Positions 11,974-22,215 of a stretch of DNA of 64,000 bases are shown in pieces (the first letter of the stretch is position 1; each line of letters starts with the position of its first letter). A model generated the notes under the pieces. That model did not search any database. It saw only the letters and a list, made by a program, of their open reading frames with translations, and was not told the DNA's origin. Origin of the DNA: Palsa-504 sp963808615 (GTDB lineage Bacteria > Actinomycetota > Actinomycetes > Streptosporangiales > Streptosporangiaceae); contig CAWEGV010000009.1 in the NCBI GenBank assembly GCA_963808615.1, positions 1-64,000 of the forward strand, in the 5' to 3' direction. The translations under genes and the position numbers were made by a program.

Positions 11974-12564
11974 TCAGCGCCCGGCGGCGGGCCCGTCCCG
12001 TAGGCCCGGGTGAGCCGTGCGGGTGTCGAGCATCTTGTCGTAGTCGTCTTCGGCTAGGCCGAGGTCGACGCGGATTCGGTACCGGAGCCGGAGCAGCAGC
12101 GGCAGCTCGGCCTGGTCGTCACCGCGCAGGCAGGCGTCCACGCCCGCGGTGGACCAGTCAAGCGCATCGGCCAGGTCGCCCTGCTCGGTGAGTAGTTCGG
12201 CCACCAGGTCGCAGGTCCGCGGCACTGACCTGCCGCCGGAGTCTGTCAGCTCGCGGAGCAGGGCGTTGGCTTCGGCAGGCTTGCCGAGCGCGAACATCGC
12301 GCGGGCCAGCGGGACCCTCGGGTCATCGGACGTCGGGCCCGCGTCGGCGATCGCCGCGCGGAACTCGTCGGCCGCGGCCGCCGGATCGTCGGCGAGAAGC
12401 CACTGCTCGCCCGCCCGGGTGTGTGCTTCGGCCCGGGACATGCCGCTCGGCGATGCCTGCACCGCCAGCCGGCTCATCCGCACCGCGGCCCGCTTGTGAT
12501 TGCCCGTCCGGGCTGCCATGACCTCGATCGCATCGAAGAGCTCACCGGACAGCGCAACCACCAC
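11974..12564 (-). CDS. TPR-like hypothetical protein
   Basis: The 196-residue, Ala/Leu-rich, all-helical protein has repeating helix pairs such as AEAHTRAGEQWLLADDPAAAADEFRAAIADA and PLARAMFALGKPAEANALLRELTD, spaced as in tetratricopeptide repeats. It is probably a soluble scaffold for protein contacts. I do not recognise a specific family. It converges on clpB and lies downstream, on the same strand, of the NYN-domain gene with a 51-bp gap, so the two may be cotranscribed. Confidence 0.7.
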   Translation of the reverse strand: MVVALSGELFDAIEVMAARTGNHKRAAVRMSRLAVQASPSGMSRAEAHTRAGEQWLLADDPAAAADEFRAAIADAGPTSDDPRVPLARAMFALGKPAEANALLRELTDSGGRSVPRTCDLVAELLTEQGDLADALDWSTAGVDACLRGDDQAELPLLLRLRYRIRVDLGLAEDDYDKMLDTRTAHPGLRDGPAAGR

Positions 12565-12615
12565 GTTTCAAACCGTACCCGCCGAGACCATGCACAATCA
12601 GGGTGCCTGTCCGCT

Positions 12616-14187
12616 TTACCGGCGAGTGCGCTCAAGCGCGTCCCAGAAGCCGCGGCGCAGCGCATGCCGGACCTCATCGTGGAGCAGGAAGTCGATCGGC
12701 AGCGACGAGCCCTGCAGCAGCCGGGCCTCGAGATCCGACGGCATCCGCGGCTTCCTGGCCAGCACCGCCTCCAGCCACAGCGCGGGGGCGTCCCTGGCCA
12801 CCGAGACGCCGAACTCCTGCCCCTCCTCGTGTGCGGCCTGCACGGCGTCCGCGAGCGAGACCCCGGCCCCAGTTCCCGCGGGAGCCCCGGAGCCCGCCAG
12901 CGGGTAGCCGGATGCCGGGGTGACGTGGGGCGGCACCGCCGTCGCGACCGGCTGCGGGCCGCTGTAGGGGGCGCTCCTGCCCGACCCCTGGCCCTGGCCG
13001 CCGTGCGGGGCGGACGGCATGGGCGCCATGGTCCCCGCCGATCCCTGACCTGAGGACCGGGACGGCAGCCGTCTCAGCTGCCCGGGGGGAGCCTGCACCG
13101 CCTCCGCCCCCGGACCTCCCGGGCTGCCCTGGCCGCCCGGATGCCCCGGAACCCCGGAAAGCCCGGAGGCACCCGGCAGACCGGGAGCCGTCTCGGGTGC
13201 GGCCGGCTGTCCCTGGGGGTAACCGGAGGTGTCCTCGGAGGAACGAGACCGCGCGCCCGGTGAGGCCTGCTCCTGCCGCTCCTGGCGACCTCGCGCGGGC
13301 GGGCTGGGTGCGGCGTACAGGTCCTGCCGGGCCGGCGAGGCCGCCTCGCCGTTGGCGCCCTGCATCGCCCGGTCCTGATGAGACCTGTCCTCGCGGGACC
13401 GGTCGTCGCGGGATCTGTCCTCGCGCGGCGGGCGTTCCTCCCGAGCGGCGGTCCTGGGCAGTTGCGGCGCGGGTCGCTGGTACTCCGCCACCACGGGCGC
13501 GGTGTAGATCGCGGGGGGTGCGTGGTTACCCGATCCGCCGGGCAGGTGCTGATAGGACCCCACGCCGGACACCGACGAGTGGCCGTTGGCCAGCGTCCTG
13601 CCCGGCATGGGCTCCGCGTCAGCCGGCTCGTCCGCATGCGCAGGCTCGGCCCCCGCGATCAGCTCCACGTAGGGCCGGAGCTGCTCGCCGCCGATCTCCA
13701 TGATGTCGTCGGACTCCTGGCGCAGCGCCCGGGAGATGGTCCAGTTGCCGTCCACCGCGATGTGCACCAGGGTGACCCGCATGCCGAGATCCTGGACGTC
13801 GGCGATGACCTGAGCCAGGTCCTCTTCCGCGCTAACCACGAGCGCATCGCTGATCGCGTTGTTGCGCGCCAGCGTGGTCAGGTCACGGTGGATCTCAGTC
13901 TCCACGCCCTCCCGCCGGCCCGGGCGGATCTTGGCCACGCGGAGCTTGATCCCGGGCAGGTCGGCCAGTGCGTCCTGCTCGGCGGTCCGGCGGCCGTCGA
14001 CGGTCGCCTCGTACCAGTAGCAGCGCAGCAACGGGAGCTGGGTCCGCTCCCGGGCCAGGCCGGACAGGAGTTCCAGGAGACCTTCGTAGTCCCAGGACAC
14101 CGACTCGCCGCGGCGGGTTCCGTGCACCGCCATGGCACCATCCGCGAGCACGTAGCTTGCGTCGACGAACAGCGCACAGCGATCCAC
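12616..14187 (-). CDS. NYN/LabA-like domain protein with low-complexity tail
   Basis: Residues 1-170 look like a NYN (PIN-like) nuclease domain: MDRCALFVDASYVLADGA carries the first acidic residue, DALVVSAEEDLAQVI the second cluster, and MRVTLVHI the final strand. The middle (about 190-430) is a disordered Gly/Pro/Arg/Asp-rich linker with charged repeats (REDRSRDDRSREDRSH). The last 80 residues form a compact helical segment (VSVARDAPALWLEAVLARKP...). NYN domains often cleave RNA, but the target here is unknown. At 523 residues it is much longer than a bare NYN domain. Confidence 0.75.
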   Translation of the reverse strand: MDRCALFVDASYVLADGAMAVHGTRRGESVSWDYEGLLELLSGLARERTQLPLLRCYWYEATVDGRRTAEQDALADLPGIKLRVAKIRPGRREGVETEIHRDLTTLARNNAISDALVVSAEEDLAQVIADVQDLGMRVTLVHIAVDGNWTISRALRQESDDIMEIGGEQLRPYVELIAGAEPAHADEPADAEPMPGRTLANGHSSVSGVGSYQHLPGGSGNHAPPAIYTAPVVAEYQRPAPQLPRTAAREERPPREDRSRDDRSREDRSHQDRAMQGANGEAASPARQDLYAAPSPPARGRQERQEQASPGARSRSSEDTSGYPQGQPAAPETAPGLPGASGLSGVPGHPGGQGSPGGPGAEAVQAPPGQLRRLPSRSSGQGSAGTMAPMPSAPHGGQGQGSGRSAPYSGPQPVATAVPPHVTPASGYPLAGSGAPAGTGAGVSLADAVQAAHEEGQEFGVSVARDAPALWLEAVLARKPRMPSDLEARLLQGSSLPIDFLLHDEVRHALRRGFWDALERTRR

Positions 14188-14306
14188 GTCCCCACCATCC
14201 CTTCCCCTGCTTCAGGCACCGATCAGGACCTGACGGCTCTAAGAGTAGTGAAGTAACCTTCTCCAAGATTGCCTTTCCGGGCATTCCCGCTGCCTGGAGG
14301 GGGCGT

Positions 14307-14365
14307 GGGGGGCGCCTGGGGCGCGAGAAGGGCGCGCTCTGGGCGCAAGGGGGCGCCTGGGGCGC
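14307..14365 (+). repeat. G-rich direct repeats upstream of pyrE
   Basis: GGGGGCGCCTGGGGCGC occurs at 14308-14324 and again at 14349-14365, 41 bp apart, inside a very G-rich leader. The unit contains the palindrome GGCGCC and runs of G on the coding strand. It could form alternative hairpins or G-quadruplexes in the pyrE leader; there is no direct evidence for regulation. Confidence 0.7.
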
Positions 14366-14402
14366 AGGCGATCGCCTACCCCGTCTGGAAGGATCATCGG
14401 CG

Positions 14403-14936
14403 ATGACCGACAGCGCGGAGCTACTCGCGGCGATCAAGGCGAAGGCCGTCATCCGCGGCGACTTCATCCTCTCCTCGGGCCAGCGGGCCGACTTCTACGT
14501 GGATCTGCGCCGGATCCTGCTCAGCGGCCAGCTGGCCCCGCTGGCAGGCCGGGTCATGCTGGGCCTCACCTGGGACCTGGGCTACGAGGCCGTCGGCGGC
14601 CTGACCATGGGCGCCGATCCGGTCGCCACCGCGATGATGCACGCGGCGGCGCGCCGGGGAACACCCGTCGACGCGTTCGTGGTGCGCAAGCAGGAAAAGG
14701 AGCATGGCCTGCAGCGCAGGATCGAAGGGCCCGACGTGGCCGGGCGGCGGGTGCTGGCCGTCGAGGACACCTCCACGACCGGCGCTTCCCCGCTGGCCGC
14801 CGTGGATGCGCTGCTGGAGGCCGGCGCGACGGTGGTAGGCGTGGCCGTGCTGGTCGACCGGGGCGCCCGTGAGCACGTGACTGAGCGCGGGCTGACCTAC
14901 CGCGCCGCCTACGACCTGTCAGACCTCGGCATCTGA
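14403..14936 (+). CDS. pyrE: Orotate phosphoribosyltransferase
   Basis: This 177-residue enzyme transfers phosphoribose from PRPP to orotate in UMP synthesis. It has the orotate-site segment FILSSGQRADFYVDLRR, the K-rich loop VRKQEKEHG, and the PRPP-binding motif VLAVEDTSTTGASPL. The ATG at 14403 gives the family N-terminus; the frame is open much further upstream but without homology. It stands alone, not in a pyr operon. Its 3' end overlaps the convergent DedA gene by 18 bp. Confidence 0.96.
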   Translation: MTDSAELLAAIKAKAVIRGDFILSSGQRADFYVDLRRILLSGQLAPLAGRVMLGLTWDLGYEAVGGLTMGADPVATAMMHAAARRGTPVDAFVVRKQEKEHGLQRRIEGPDVAGRRVLAVEDTSTTGASPLAAVDALLEAGATVVGVAVLVDRGAREHVTERGLTYRAAYDLSDLGI

Positions 14937-15602
14937 CCGGTGCTTGCCCGGAGACCTCGGCCCTCGAGGCGTCCGGCCGGACCGGCCCTCCCCCGCTTCG
15001 GCGGCCTGGGCCCGCGCTGATTCACGCCGGAACTGGCGCAGCCGGTACAGCACGAAGCCGACGATGGCGATGACCAGGAGCGCGAAGATCACGTACCCGG
15101 CGACGGCCAGGCCATGGCTGATGCTCTTCCACTCGCTGCCCAGCCAGTATCCGATGCTCGTCATCACGGTGACGTAGATGGCGGTGCCGATCAGGCTGAG
15201 CACGCCGAAGCGGACCGGAGGTATCCGGACCAGCCCGGCCACGATCGAGGTGAAGGCCCTGATGAACGGCAGCATGCGCCCGACGGGAACCGCCCAGGCC
15301 CCGCGGCCCGCCAGGAATCGCTCGGCCCGGTCCACGTCGGCCTGGGTCACCAGGACATAACGGCCGAGCTTGTGCACCAGGGGCCGACCGCCGACCCAGC
15401 CGACGGCGTAGGAGATGTAGGAGCCGACCATTTCGGCCGCCGTGCCGATGATGATCACCAGCGCGAAGTTGAGATGACCCTGGTAGGCGAGGACCCCGGC
15501 GAAGCCGAACGTGATCTCAGATGAGATCGGGATGCAGGCGGCCTGCAGAATGCCGAACAGGACCACCGCGGCGTAGCCCGCCGAAGTGAGAAAGCTCTCC
15601 AT
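14919..15602 (-). CDS. DedA-family (VTT) membrane protein
   Basis: The 227-residue polytopic protein has the DedA/VTT pattern: re-entrant N-terminal segments with E-residues (PISSEITFGFAGVLA), the G-R-x-L-P-F-I-R motif (VGRMLPFIRAFTSIVAG), and further membrane spans. A basic hydrophilic tail (FRRESARAQ...) follows. Family members transport undecaprenyl phosphate or act in proton-dependent membrane homeostasis; the exact role here is not decided by sequence. It starts at ATG 15602 and is divergent from fba. Confidence 0.9.
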   Translation of the reverse strand: MESFLTSAGYAAVVLFGILQAACIPISSEITFGFAGVLAYQGHLNFALVIIIGTAAEMVGSYISYAVGWVGGRPLVHKLGRYVLVTQADVDRAERFLAGRGAWAVPVGRMLPFIRAFTSIVAGLVRIPPVRFGVLSLIGTAIYVTVMTSIGYWLGSEWKSISHGLAVAGYVIFALLVIAIVGFVLYRLRQFRRESARAQAAEAGEGRSGRTPRGPRSPGKHRSDAEV

Positions 15603-15673
15603 GGCTCCTTGTTGTACCTCATGTCCGGTACCGCCCGGTGCATCTTCATGCTCGCTTCATGTCTAAAGTGGTC

Positions 15674-15687
15674 AGGGCCAAAGGTCC
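15674..15687. promoter_or_regulatory. DevR/DosR-like inverted half-sites upstream of fba
   Basis: AGGGCCAAAGGTCC (reverse complement GGACCTTTGGCCCT) resembles the actinobacterial DosR/DevR box, in which GGGAC and GNCCC halves flank a short TT-containing centre. It lies 64 bp before the fba ATG. A NarL-type response regulator with a GAF sensor is encoded at 41922-43706, but no direct link is shown. This is a motif guess. Confidence 0.3.
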
Positions 15688-15750
15688 GTAGAGCGATCTG
15701 GCCCGGGTGTCTACAGTGAGGTCAGGCCAAGCCCGAAGGAAGTCAGTGCC

Positions 15751-16773
15751 ATGCCCATCGCGACTCCAGAGATCTACGCGCAGATGCTCGATAGGGCCAA
15801 GCAGCGTGGTTACGCGTTTCCCGCCATCAACGTGACATCCAGCCAGGCGCTGAACGCCGCCCTGCGCGGGTTCGCGGACGCCGGCAGCGACGGGATCGTC
15901 CAGCTCTCAACCGGCGGAGCGGAATACCTGTCGGGCTCGTATGTCAAGGACATGGTGGTGGGCGCGTGCGCGCTGGCCGAGTTCGCGCGCGTGGTCGCGG
16001 ACCGGTACCCGGTGTACGTCGCCCTGCACACCGACCACTGCCCGAAGGACAAACTCGACGGCTACATGCGCCCGCTGGTCGCGATCTCCAGGGAGCGAGT
16101 GCAGCACGGCCAGGAGCCGTTGTTCCAGTCGCACATGTGGGACGGCTCCGCGGTGCCGCTCAAGGAGAACCTGGCCATCGCCGCCGAACTGCTCGAGCAG
16201 TGCGCGGCCGCCCGGATCATCATGGAGATGGAGATCGGGGTGGTCGGCGGCGAAGAAGACGGCGTCGTCGGCGAGATCAACGAGAAGCTGTACAGCACCC
16301 CGGAAGACGCCCTGGCCACGGCCGAGGCGCTCGGGCTTGGCGAGCGTGGCCGGTACATCCTCGCGGCGACGTTCGGCAACGTGCACGGCGTCTACAAGCC
16401 GGGTCACGTGAAGCTGCGGCCGGGCGTGCTGAAGGAGATCCAGGAGGCGGTGGGCCAGAAGTACGGCAGGGAAAAGCCCTTCAACCTCGTCTTCCACGGC
16501 GGGTCTGGCTCGGCCCTGGAAGAAATCAGGGAAGCCATCGGCTACGGCGTGGTCAAGATGAACGTCGACACCGACACCCAGTACGCGTTCACCAGGCCGA
16601 TCGCGGGCCACATGTTCACCAACTACAACGGCGTCCTCAAGGTTGACGGCGACGTGGGCAGCAAGAAGGCGTACGACCCCCGCAGCTACGGCAAGGCGGC
16701 CGAGGCGGGCATGGCCGAGCGGGTCGCGCACGCCTGCCAGGACCTCATGTCCGCAGGTCACCACCTGAGCTGA
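15751..16773 (+). CDS. fba: Class II fructose-bisphosphate aldolase
   Basis: This 340-residue zinc enzyme cleaves fructose 1,6-bisphosphate in glycolysis and runs in reverse in gluconeogenesis. The metal and active-site motifs are visible: LHTDHCPKDK (catalytic Asp and zinc His), MEMEIGVVGGEEDG, ATFGNVHGVYKPG (zinc His) and LVFHGGSGSA (zinc His and phosphate site), then VKMNVDTDTQYAF. It starts at ATG 15751 behind a GAAGGAAG ribosome site. It leads a same-strand run continuing to DUF3151 one base after its stop. Confidence 0.97.
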   Translation: MPIATPEIYAQMLDRAKQRGYAFPAINVTSSQALNAALRGFADAGSDGIVQLSTGGAEYLSGSYVKDMVVGACALAEFARVVADRYPVYVALHTDHCPKDKLDGYMRPLVAISRERVQHGQEPLFQSHMWDGSAVPLKENLAIAAELLEQCAAARIIMEMEIGVVGGEEDGVVGEINEKLYSTPEDALATAEALGLGERGRYILAATFGNVHGVYKPGHVKLRPGVLKEIQEAVGQKYGREKPFNLVFHGGSGSALEEIREAIGYGVVKMNVDTDTQYAFTRPIAGHMFTNYNGVLKVDGDVGSKKAYDPRSYGKAAEAGMAERVAHACQDLMSAGHHLS

Positions 16774-16774
16774 C

Positions 16775-17185
16775 ATGGAGCGCGACAACCTGCTGGCCGG
16801 GCCCCCGGCCACCTACCTGCCGGAGAACGAGGAGGCGGCCGGCGCCCTGCGGGCCGGCCGCCCGGCCGCGGAGGTCGCGGCCCGCTTCCCGGCGTACTCG
16901 GCGGCCTGGGCGGCCCTGGCCGAGGGCGCACTGGCCCACGGCGATGCGGTGGCCGCCTACGCCTACGCCCGGACGGGCTACCACCGCGGCCTGGATCAGC
17001 TGCGGCGGGCGGGCTGGCGCGGTACTGGCCCGATCCCGTGGGAGCACGAGCCGAACCAGGGCTTCCTGCGCTCCCTGTACCTGCTGGCCAGGGCGGCCGA
17101 CACGATCGGCGAACGGGACGAGGCCCGGCGCTGCGATCAGTTCCTGCGCGAGGCCAGCGCCACCGCCGCCGCCGAGCTGGGCTGA
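16775..17185 (+). CDS. DUF3151-family protein
   Basis: This 136-residue soluble protein has the DUF3151 look: an N-terminal LLAGPPATYLPE, helical repeats (AWAALAEGALAHGDAVAAYAYARTGYHRGLDQLR), then the conserved GWRGTGPIPWEHEPNQGFLRSL segment. Its function is unknown. The ATG follows the fba stop after one base and the gene ends four bases before purA, so it is almost certainly cotranscribed with both. From memory, the fba neighbour in mycobacteria belongs to the same family. Confidence 0.85.
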   Translation: MERDNLLAGPPATYLPENEEAAGALRAGRPAAEVAARFPAYSAAWAALAEGALAHGDAVAAYAYARTGYHRGLDQLRRAGWRGTGPIPWEHEPNQGFLRSLYLLARAADTIGERDEARRCDQFLREASATAAAELG

Positions 17186-17189
17186 GTCG

Positions 17190-18476
<1,287 letters not shown>

Positions 18477-18498
18477 ACCGCCCGGGTAGGCTCGCGGC

Positions 18499-19785
18499 GT
18501 GCGCATACTCGTCGTCGGGTCGGGGGGCCGTGAGCACGCGATCATCCGCGCACTGGCCCCGGGCCTGGAAAGCCTGCACGCGGCGCCGGGTAACCCGGGC
18601 ATCGCGCTGCTGGCCGACACCCACCCGGGCACCGCGCCCACGCCGCAGGAGATCCTCCGGCTGGCCCGCAAGCTCAGCCCGGACCTGGTGGTGATCGGCC
18701 CGGAGGCGCCGCTGGTCGCGGGCGCGGCCGACGCCCTGCGCGAGAACGGCACCGCCTGCTTCGGGCCGGACGCCGGCGCCGCGATGATCGAGGGCTCGAA
18801 GTCCTTCGCCAAGCAGGTCATGGCCGAGGCGGGGATTCCCACCGCCGCGTCGCTCACCTGCACCACCAGCACGGAGGTGGACCAGGCGCTGGCCCGGTTC
18901 GGGCCGCCCTACGTGGTCAAGGATGACGCCCTGGCGGCCGGAAAGGGCGTGCTGGTCACCACTGACGCCGGCGCGGCCAGGGCGCACGCGGCGGCCTGCG
19001 GCACGGTGGTGATCGAGGAGTACCTGGACGGGCCGGAAGTGTCGCTGTTCGCGGTCACCGACGGGGTCACGGCGGTGCCGCTGCTGCCTGCCCAGGACTT
19101 CAAGCGCGCCCGTGACGGCGACCAGGGCCCGAACACCGGCGGCATGGGCGCCTACGCGCCGCTGCCCTGGGCCCCGGCCGGCCTGGCCCGGCAGATGACC
19201 GGCACCGTGGTCCAGCCGGCCGTCGACGCCCTGCGCCGGCGCGGCATGCCCTACCGCGGTCTGCTGTACGCCGGGTTGTGCCTGACCGCCGCCGGGCCGC
19301 GGGTGGTGGAGTTCAACGCCCGCTTCGGCGATCCCGAGACGCAGGTGGTGCTGGACCGGCTCGGCACCCCGCTGGCGCCGCTGCTGTACGCCGCGGCGAC
19401 CGGCGACCTGGCCGGCGCGGCACCCCCGCGCTGGCGGACCGGTGCGGCGGTGGTGGTGGTGATCGCCGCCGAAGGCTACCCGGAGCACACGGTCAAGGGT
19501 GACAAGATCAAGATCGGTGATTCCGAACGGGCCATGGTGGCAGCCTCCGGCCTGGCTGGCCTGGCGCCGGGGACCGGCGCAGCGGAGCCGGCCGGCGCTT
19601 ACCTGCTGCACGCGGGCACGGCGCTGGACGCCGACGGGACCCTGGTGTCGGCCGGCGGGCGGGTGCTCAACGTGGTCGGCACCGGCGCCGACCTCGCCAC
19701 CGCGCGCGGCGCGGCCTACGAGCTGGCGGCGACCGTCTCGATGCGCGGCGGCTGGTACCGGCACGACATCGCCGCGCGCCTATGA
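18499..19785 (+). CDS. purD: Phosphoribosylamine-glycine ligase (GARS)
   Basis: This 428-residue ATP-grasp enzyme forms GAR in purine synthesis. It starts at GTG with RILVVGSGGREHAII, followed by VVIGPEAPLVAGAADAL, FAKQVMAEAGIPTA, ATP-grasp residues in VVKDDALAAGKGVLV and VIEEYLDGPEVSLFA, the GPNTGGMGAYAP motif and VVEFNARFGDPETQ. Its TGA overlaps the LtrA ATG (ATGA at 19782-19785), which indicates tight translational coupling with a membrane-protein gene that has no known purine role. Confidence 0.97.
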   Translation: MRILVVGSGGREHAIIRALAPGLESLHAAPGNPGIALLADTHPGTAPTPQEILRLARKLSPDLVVIGPEAPLVAGAADALRENGTACFGPDAGAAMIEGSKSFAKQVMAEAGIPTAASLTCTTSTEVDQALARFGPPYVVKDDALAAGKGVLVTTDAGAARAHAAACGTVVIEEYLDGPEVSLFAVTDGVTAVPLLPAQDFKRARDGDQGPNTGGMGAYAPLPWAPAGLARQMTGTVVQPAVDALRRRGMPYRGLLYAGLCLTAAGPRVVEFNARFGDPETQVVLDRLGTPLAPLLYAAATGDLAGAAPPRWRTGAAVVVVIAAEGYPEHTVKGDKIKIGDSERAMVAASGLAGLAPGTGAAEPAGAYLLHAGTALDADGTLVSAGGRVLNVVGTGADLATARGAAYELAATVSMRGGWYRHDIAARL

Positions 19786-20906
19786 CGCAGGCCGGGCCGC
19801 CCGCCGGCCTGCCGCTGCGGGTCAGCACCCTCGAGTTGTTCTTCAACCTGGTCTTCGTGTTCACGATCACGCAGCTCACCGGGTTGCTCGCCCGCGACCT
19901 GACCCCGGTCGGCGCGCTGCGGGTGCTGCTCATCTTCGGCGTGCTGTGGTGGATGTACGGTGGCTACGCCTGGCTCACCAACGCCCGCACCCCGGCCGCG
20001 CTGCCTGAGCGGCTGCTGCTGCTCCTGGGCATGGCCGGCTTCCTGGTCATCGGGCTGGCCATCCCGCAGGCGTTCACCCGGCGCGGGGAGGGCATCGCGC
20101 TCGGCCTGGGCTACCTGCTGGTCGTCGCCGTGCACGGCACGCTCTACCTGCGGCTGAACCGGAATATCCTGCGGGTGGTCCCGTTCAACGTGGCCTCGGC
20201 GCTGCTGGTGATCGCCGCCGGGGCGACCCTCGGAGTGGCCGGATATGCGCTGTGGATCGCCGCGCTCGCGGTGCAGGCGCTGTCGCCCCTGATCGTCAGC
20301 CCGCAGGGCCGGTTCTCGATCCAGCCCGCGCACTTCGTGGAGCGGCACGGCGCGCTGATCATCGTGGCGTTGGGCGAGTCGGTGGCCGACATCGGCATCG
20401 GCGCGGCCGGTCACCCGGTCACCGCCGCCCTCATCACGCAGGCAGTCCTCGGCCTGGCGCTGGCCGCGGCGCTGTGGTGGGCCTACTTCGGCGTCGGGGA
20501 CGACGAGCGGGCCGAGGAGGCGATGACGCGGGCGGATCCGGCCGCCCGTCCCGGCCTGGCGCTGAACGCCTACTTCTACGCCTACATCCCGATGCTGCTC
20601 GGCATCGTGGCCATGGCCGCCGGGGTCAAGCGGGTGATCGGGCACGCCGGGCCGGCCGGCTACCCGGCCTGCCTGGCCCTGGCCGGCGGTGTCGCGCTGT
20701 ACCTGGCCGGCGGCATGGTCTTCCGGCGCACGCTGCGGATCGGCACCCAGCGCTACCGGGCCTCGGCGGCGCTCGCGGCGCTGGCCGCCCTGGCCGTGGG
20801 GGTGACGGTCAGCGCGGCCGGCCAGATCGCGCTGCTGACCGCGATCGTGGCGGCGGCGCTGGTGCTTGAGCGCCGGGCCAGCGCCGCCGATACCGTGGAA
20901 GCATGA
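19782..20906 (+). CDS. LtrA-family (low temperature requirement A) membrane protein
   Basis: The 374-residue polytopic protein has about ten membrane spans. It begins with the LtrA signature STLELFFNLVFVFTITQLT and continues with VLWWMYGGYAWLTN, FSIQPAHFVERHGALIIVALGES and the conserved LAAALWWAYF. LtrA was named from a Listeria cold-growth phenotype, and its substrate is unknown. It is locked between purD and purB by ATGA overlaps at both ends, so it is translated with the purine enzymes. Whether it takes part in nucleotide metabolism or transport is open. Confidence 0.88.
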   Translation: MTQAGPPAGLPLRVSTLELFFNLVFVFTITQLTGLLARDLTPVGALRVLLIFGVLWWMYGGYAWLTNARTPAALPERLLLLLGMAGFLVIGLAIPQAFTRRGEGIALGLGYLLVVAVHGTLYLRLNRNILRVVPFNVASALLVIAAGATLGVAGYALWIAALAVQALSPLIVSPQGRFSIQPAHFVERHGALIIVALGESVADIGIGAAGHPVTAALITQAVLGLALAAALWWAYFGVGDDERAEEAMTRADPAARPGLALNAYFYAYIPMLLGIVAMAAGVKRVIGHAGPAGYPACLALAGGVALYLAGGMVFRRTLRIGTQRYRASAALAALAALAVGVTVSAAGQIALLTAIVAAALVLERRASAADTVEA

Positions 20907-22210
20907 TCGAGCGGTACACGCTGCCCGAGATGGGGCGGGTCTGGGGCGAGGCCCACAAGTACGAGCTGTGGTGCCGGGTGGAGACCCTCGTCCTGGAGGC
21001 ACACGCCCGGGCGGGCACGGTGCCCGCGGACAGCGTGCAGCCGGTCCGTTCGGCCAAAATCCCCACCCCCGAGGCGGTAGCCGCGGCGGAGGCCGTCACT
21101 GACCACGACGTGATCGCCTTCCTGACCGCATGGGCGGACAACACCACTCCTCGCTCGGCCGCCGCCTTCGTGCACTACGGCATGACCTCCTCCGATCTGC
21201 TCGACACCGCGCTGGCGGTGCAACTCGCCGAGGCGACCGACATCCTGGCCGCCAAGGCCACCCGCCTGGTCGCGGTGCTCAGGGACCACGCGCTGGCGCA
21301 CCAGGAGACGCTGCGGGCCGGCCGGACGCACGGCGTGCACGCCGAGCCGGACACCTGGGGCCACCGGGTGGCCGACTTCGCCTTCGCGATGGCGCGCAGC
21401 CGGGACCGGATCGTGCGAGCCAGGGACGCGGTGGCTGTGGGCAAGCTGTCCGGCCCGGTCGGCAGCTACTCCAATATCGACCCCGCCATCGAGGCGGAGG
21501 TCATGCCCGCGCTCGGGCTGCGGCCCGCCGACGTGGCCACCCAGGTCGTGATGCGGGACGGCATCGCCGAATGGATCGGCGCGCTGGCCCTGGCCGCCAC
21601 CGTCTGCGAGGCGGTCGCGCTCGAGGTGCGGCACGGCCAGCGGACCGAGGTACGCGAACTGGTCGAGCCGTTCCGGGCGGGCCAGAAGGGCTCTTCGGCC
21701 ATGCCGCACAAGAAGAACCCGGCGCGTTCGGAACGCATCGCCGGCCTGGCCAGGGTGATCCGCGGCTACGTGACTCCGGTGACCGAAGGCATCCCGCTGT
21801 GGCACGAGCGGGATATCTCCCACTCCAGCGTGGAGCGGATCGCGCTGCCGGACGCCGCCATCGCCACCGATTACGTGCTGCACCTGACAGCCGGCCTGAT
21901 CGAGGGGCTGACCGTCGACGCGGCCCGGATGCGGGCGAACCTGGACGCCACCGGGGGGCTGATCTACTCCTCGGCCGTGCTACTCGAGCTGGTCAGCGGC
22001 GGGATGACCCGCGAGGATGCGTACGCCCTGGTGCAGGCCGCGGCCATGGACACCTGGAATACCGGCACGCCGTTCCGCGATACGTTGCGCCAGCAGATGG
22101 CCGCACGCGGGCAGCGGATCGCAGACGACGTGCTGGAGCGGGCATTCCGACCCGAACGGTACACAGCACGGCTTGTGCCGGTCTTCGAGCGCCTCGCCCG
22201 GCTAAGCTGA
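20903..22210 (+). CDS. purB: Adenylosuccinate lyase
   Basis: This 435-residue enzyme releases fumarate from adenylosuccinate and from SAICAR. The fumarase-superfamily signature GSSAMPHKKNPARSE is present. Other active-site parts are MTSSDLLDTALA, AGRTHGVHAEPDTWG (catalytic His) and ERDISHSSVERIALPD. The ATG overlaps the LtrA stop (20903-20906). murA starts six bases after its stop, extending the operon into cell-wall synthesis. Confidence 0.97.
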   Translation: MIERYTLPEMGRVWGEAHKYELWCRVETLVLEAHARAGTVPADSVQPVRSAKIPTPEAVAAAEAVTDHDVIAFLTAWADNTTPRSAAAFVHYGMTSSDLLDTALAVQLAEATDILAAKATRLVAVLRDHALAHQETLRAGRTHGVHAEPDTWGHRVADFAFAMARSRDRIVRARDAVAVGKLSGPVGSYSNIDPAIEAEVMPALGLRPADVATQVVMRDGIAEWIGALALAATVCEAVALEVRHGQRTEVRELVEPFRAGQKGSSAMPHKKNPARSERIAGLARVIRGYVTPVTEGIPLWHERDISHSSVERIALPDAAIATDYVLHLTAGLIEGLTVDAARMRANLDATGGLIYSSAVLLELVSGGMTREDAYALVQAAAMDTWNTGTPFRDTLRQQMAARGQRIADDVLERAFRPERYTARLVPVFERLARLS

Positions 22211-22215
22211 CCCCC

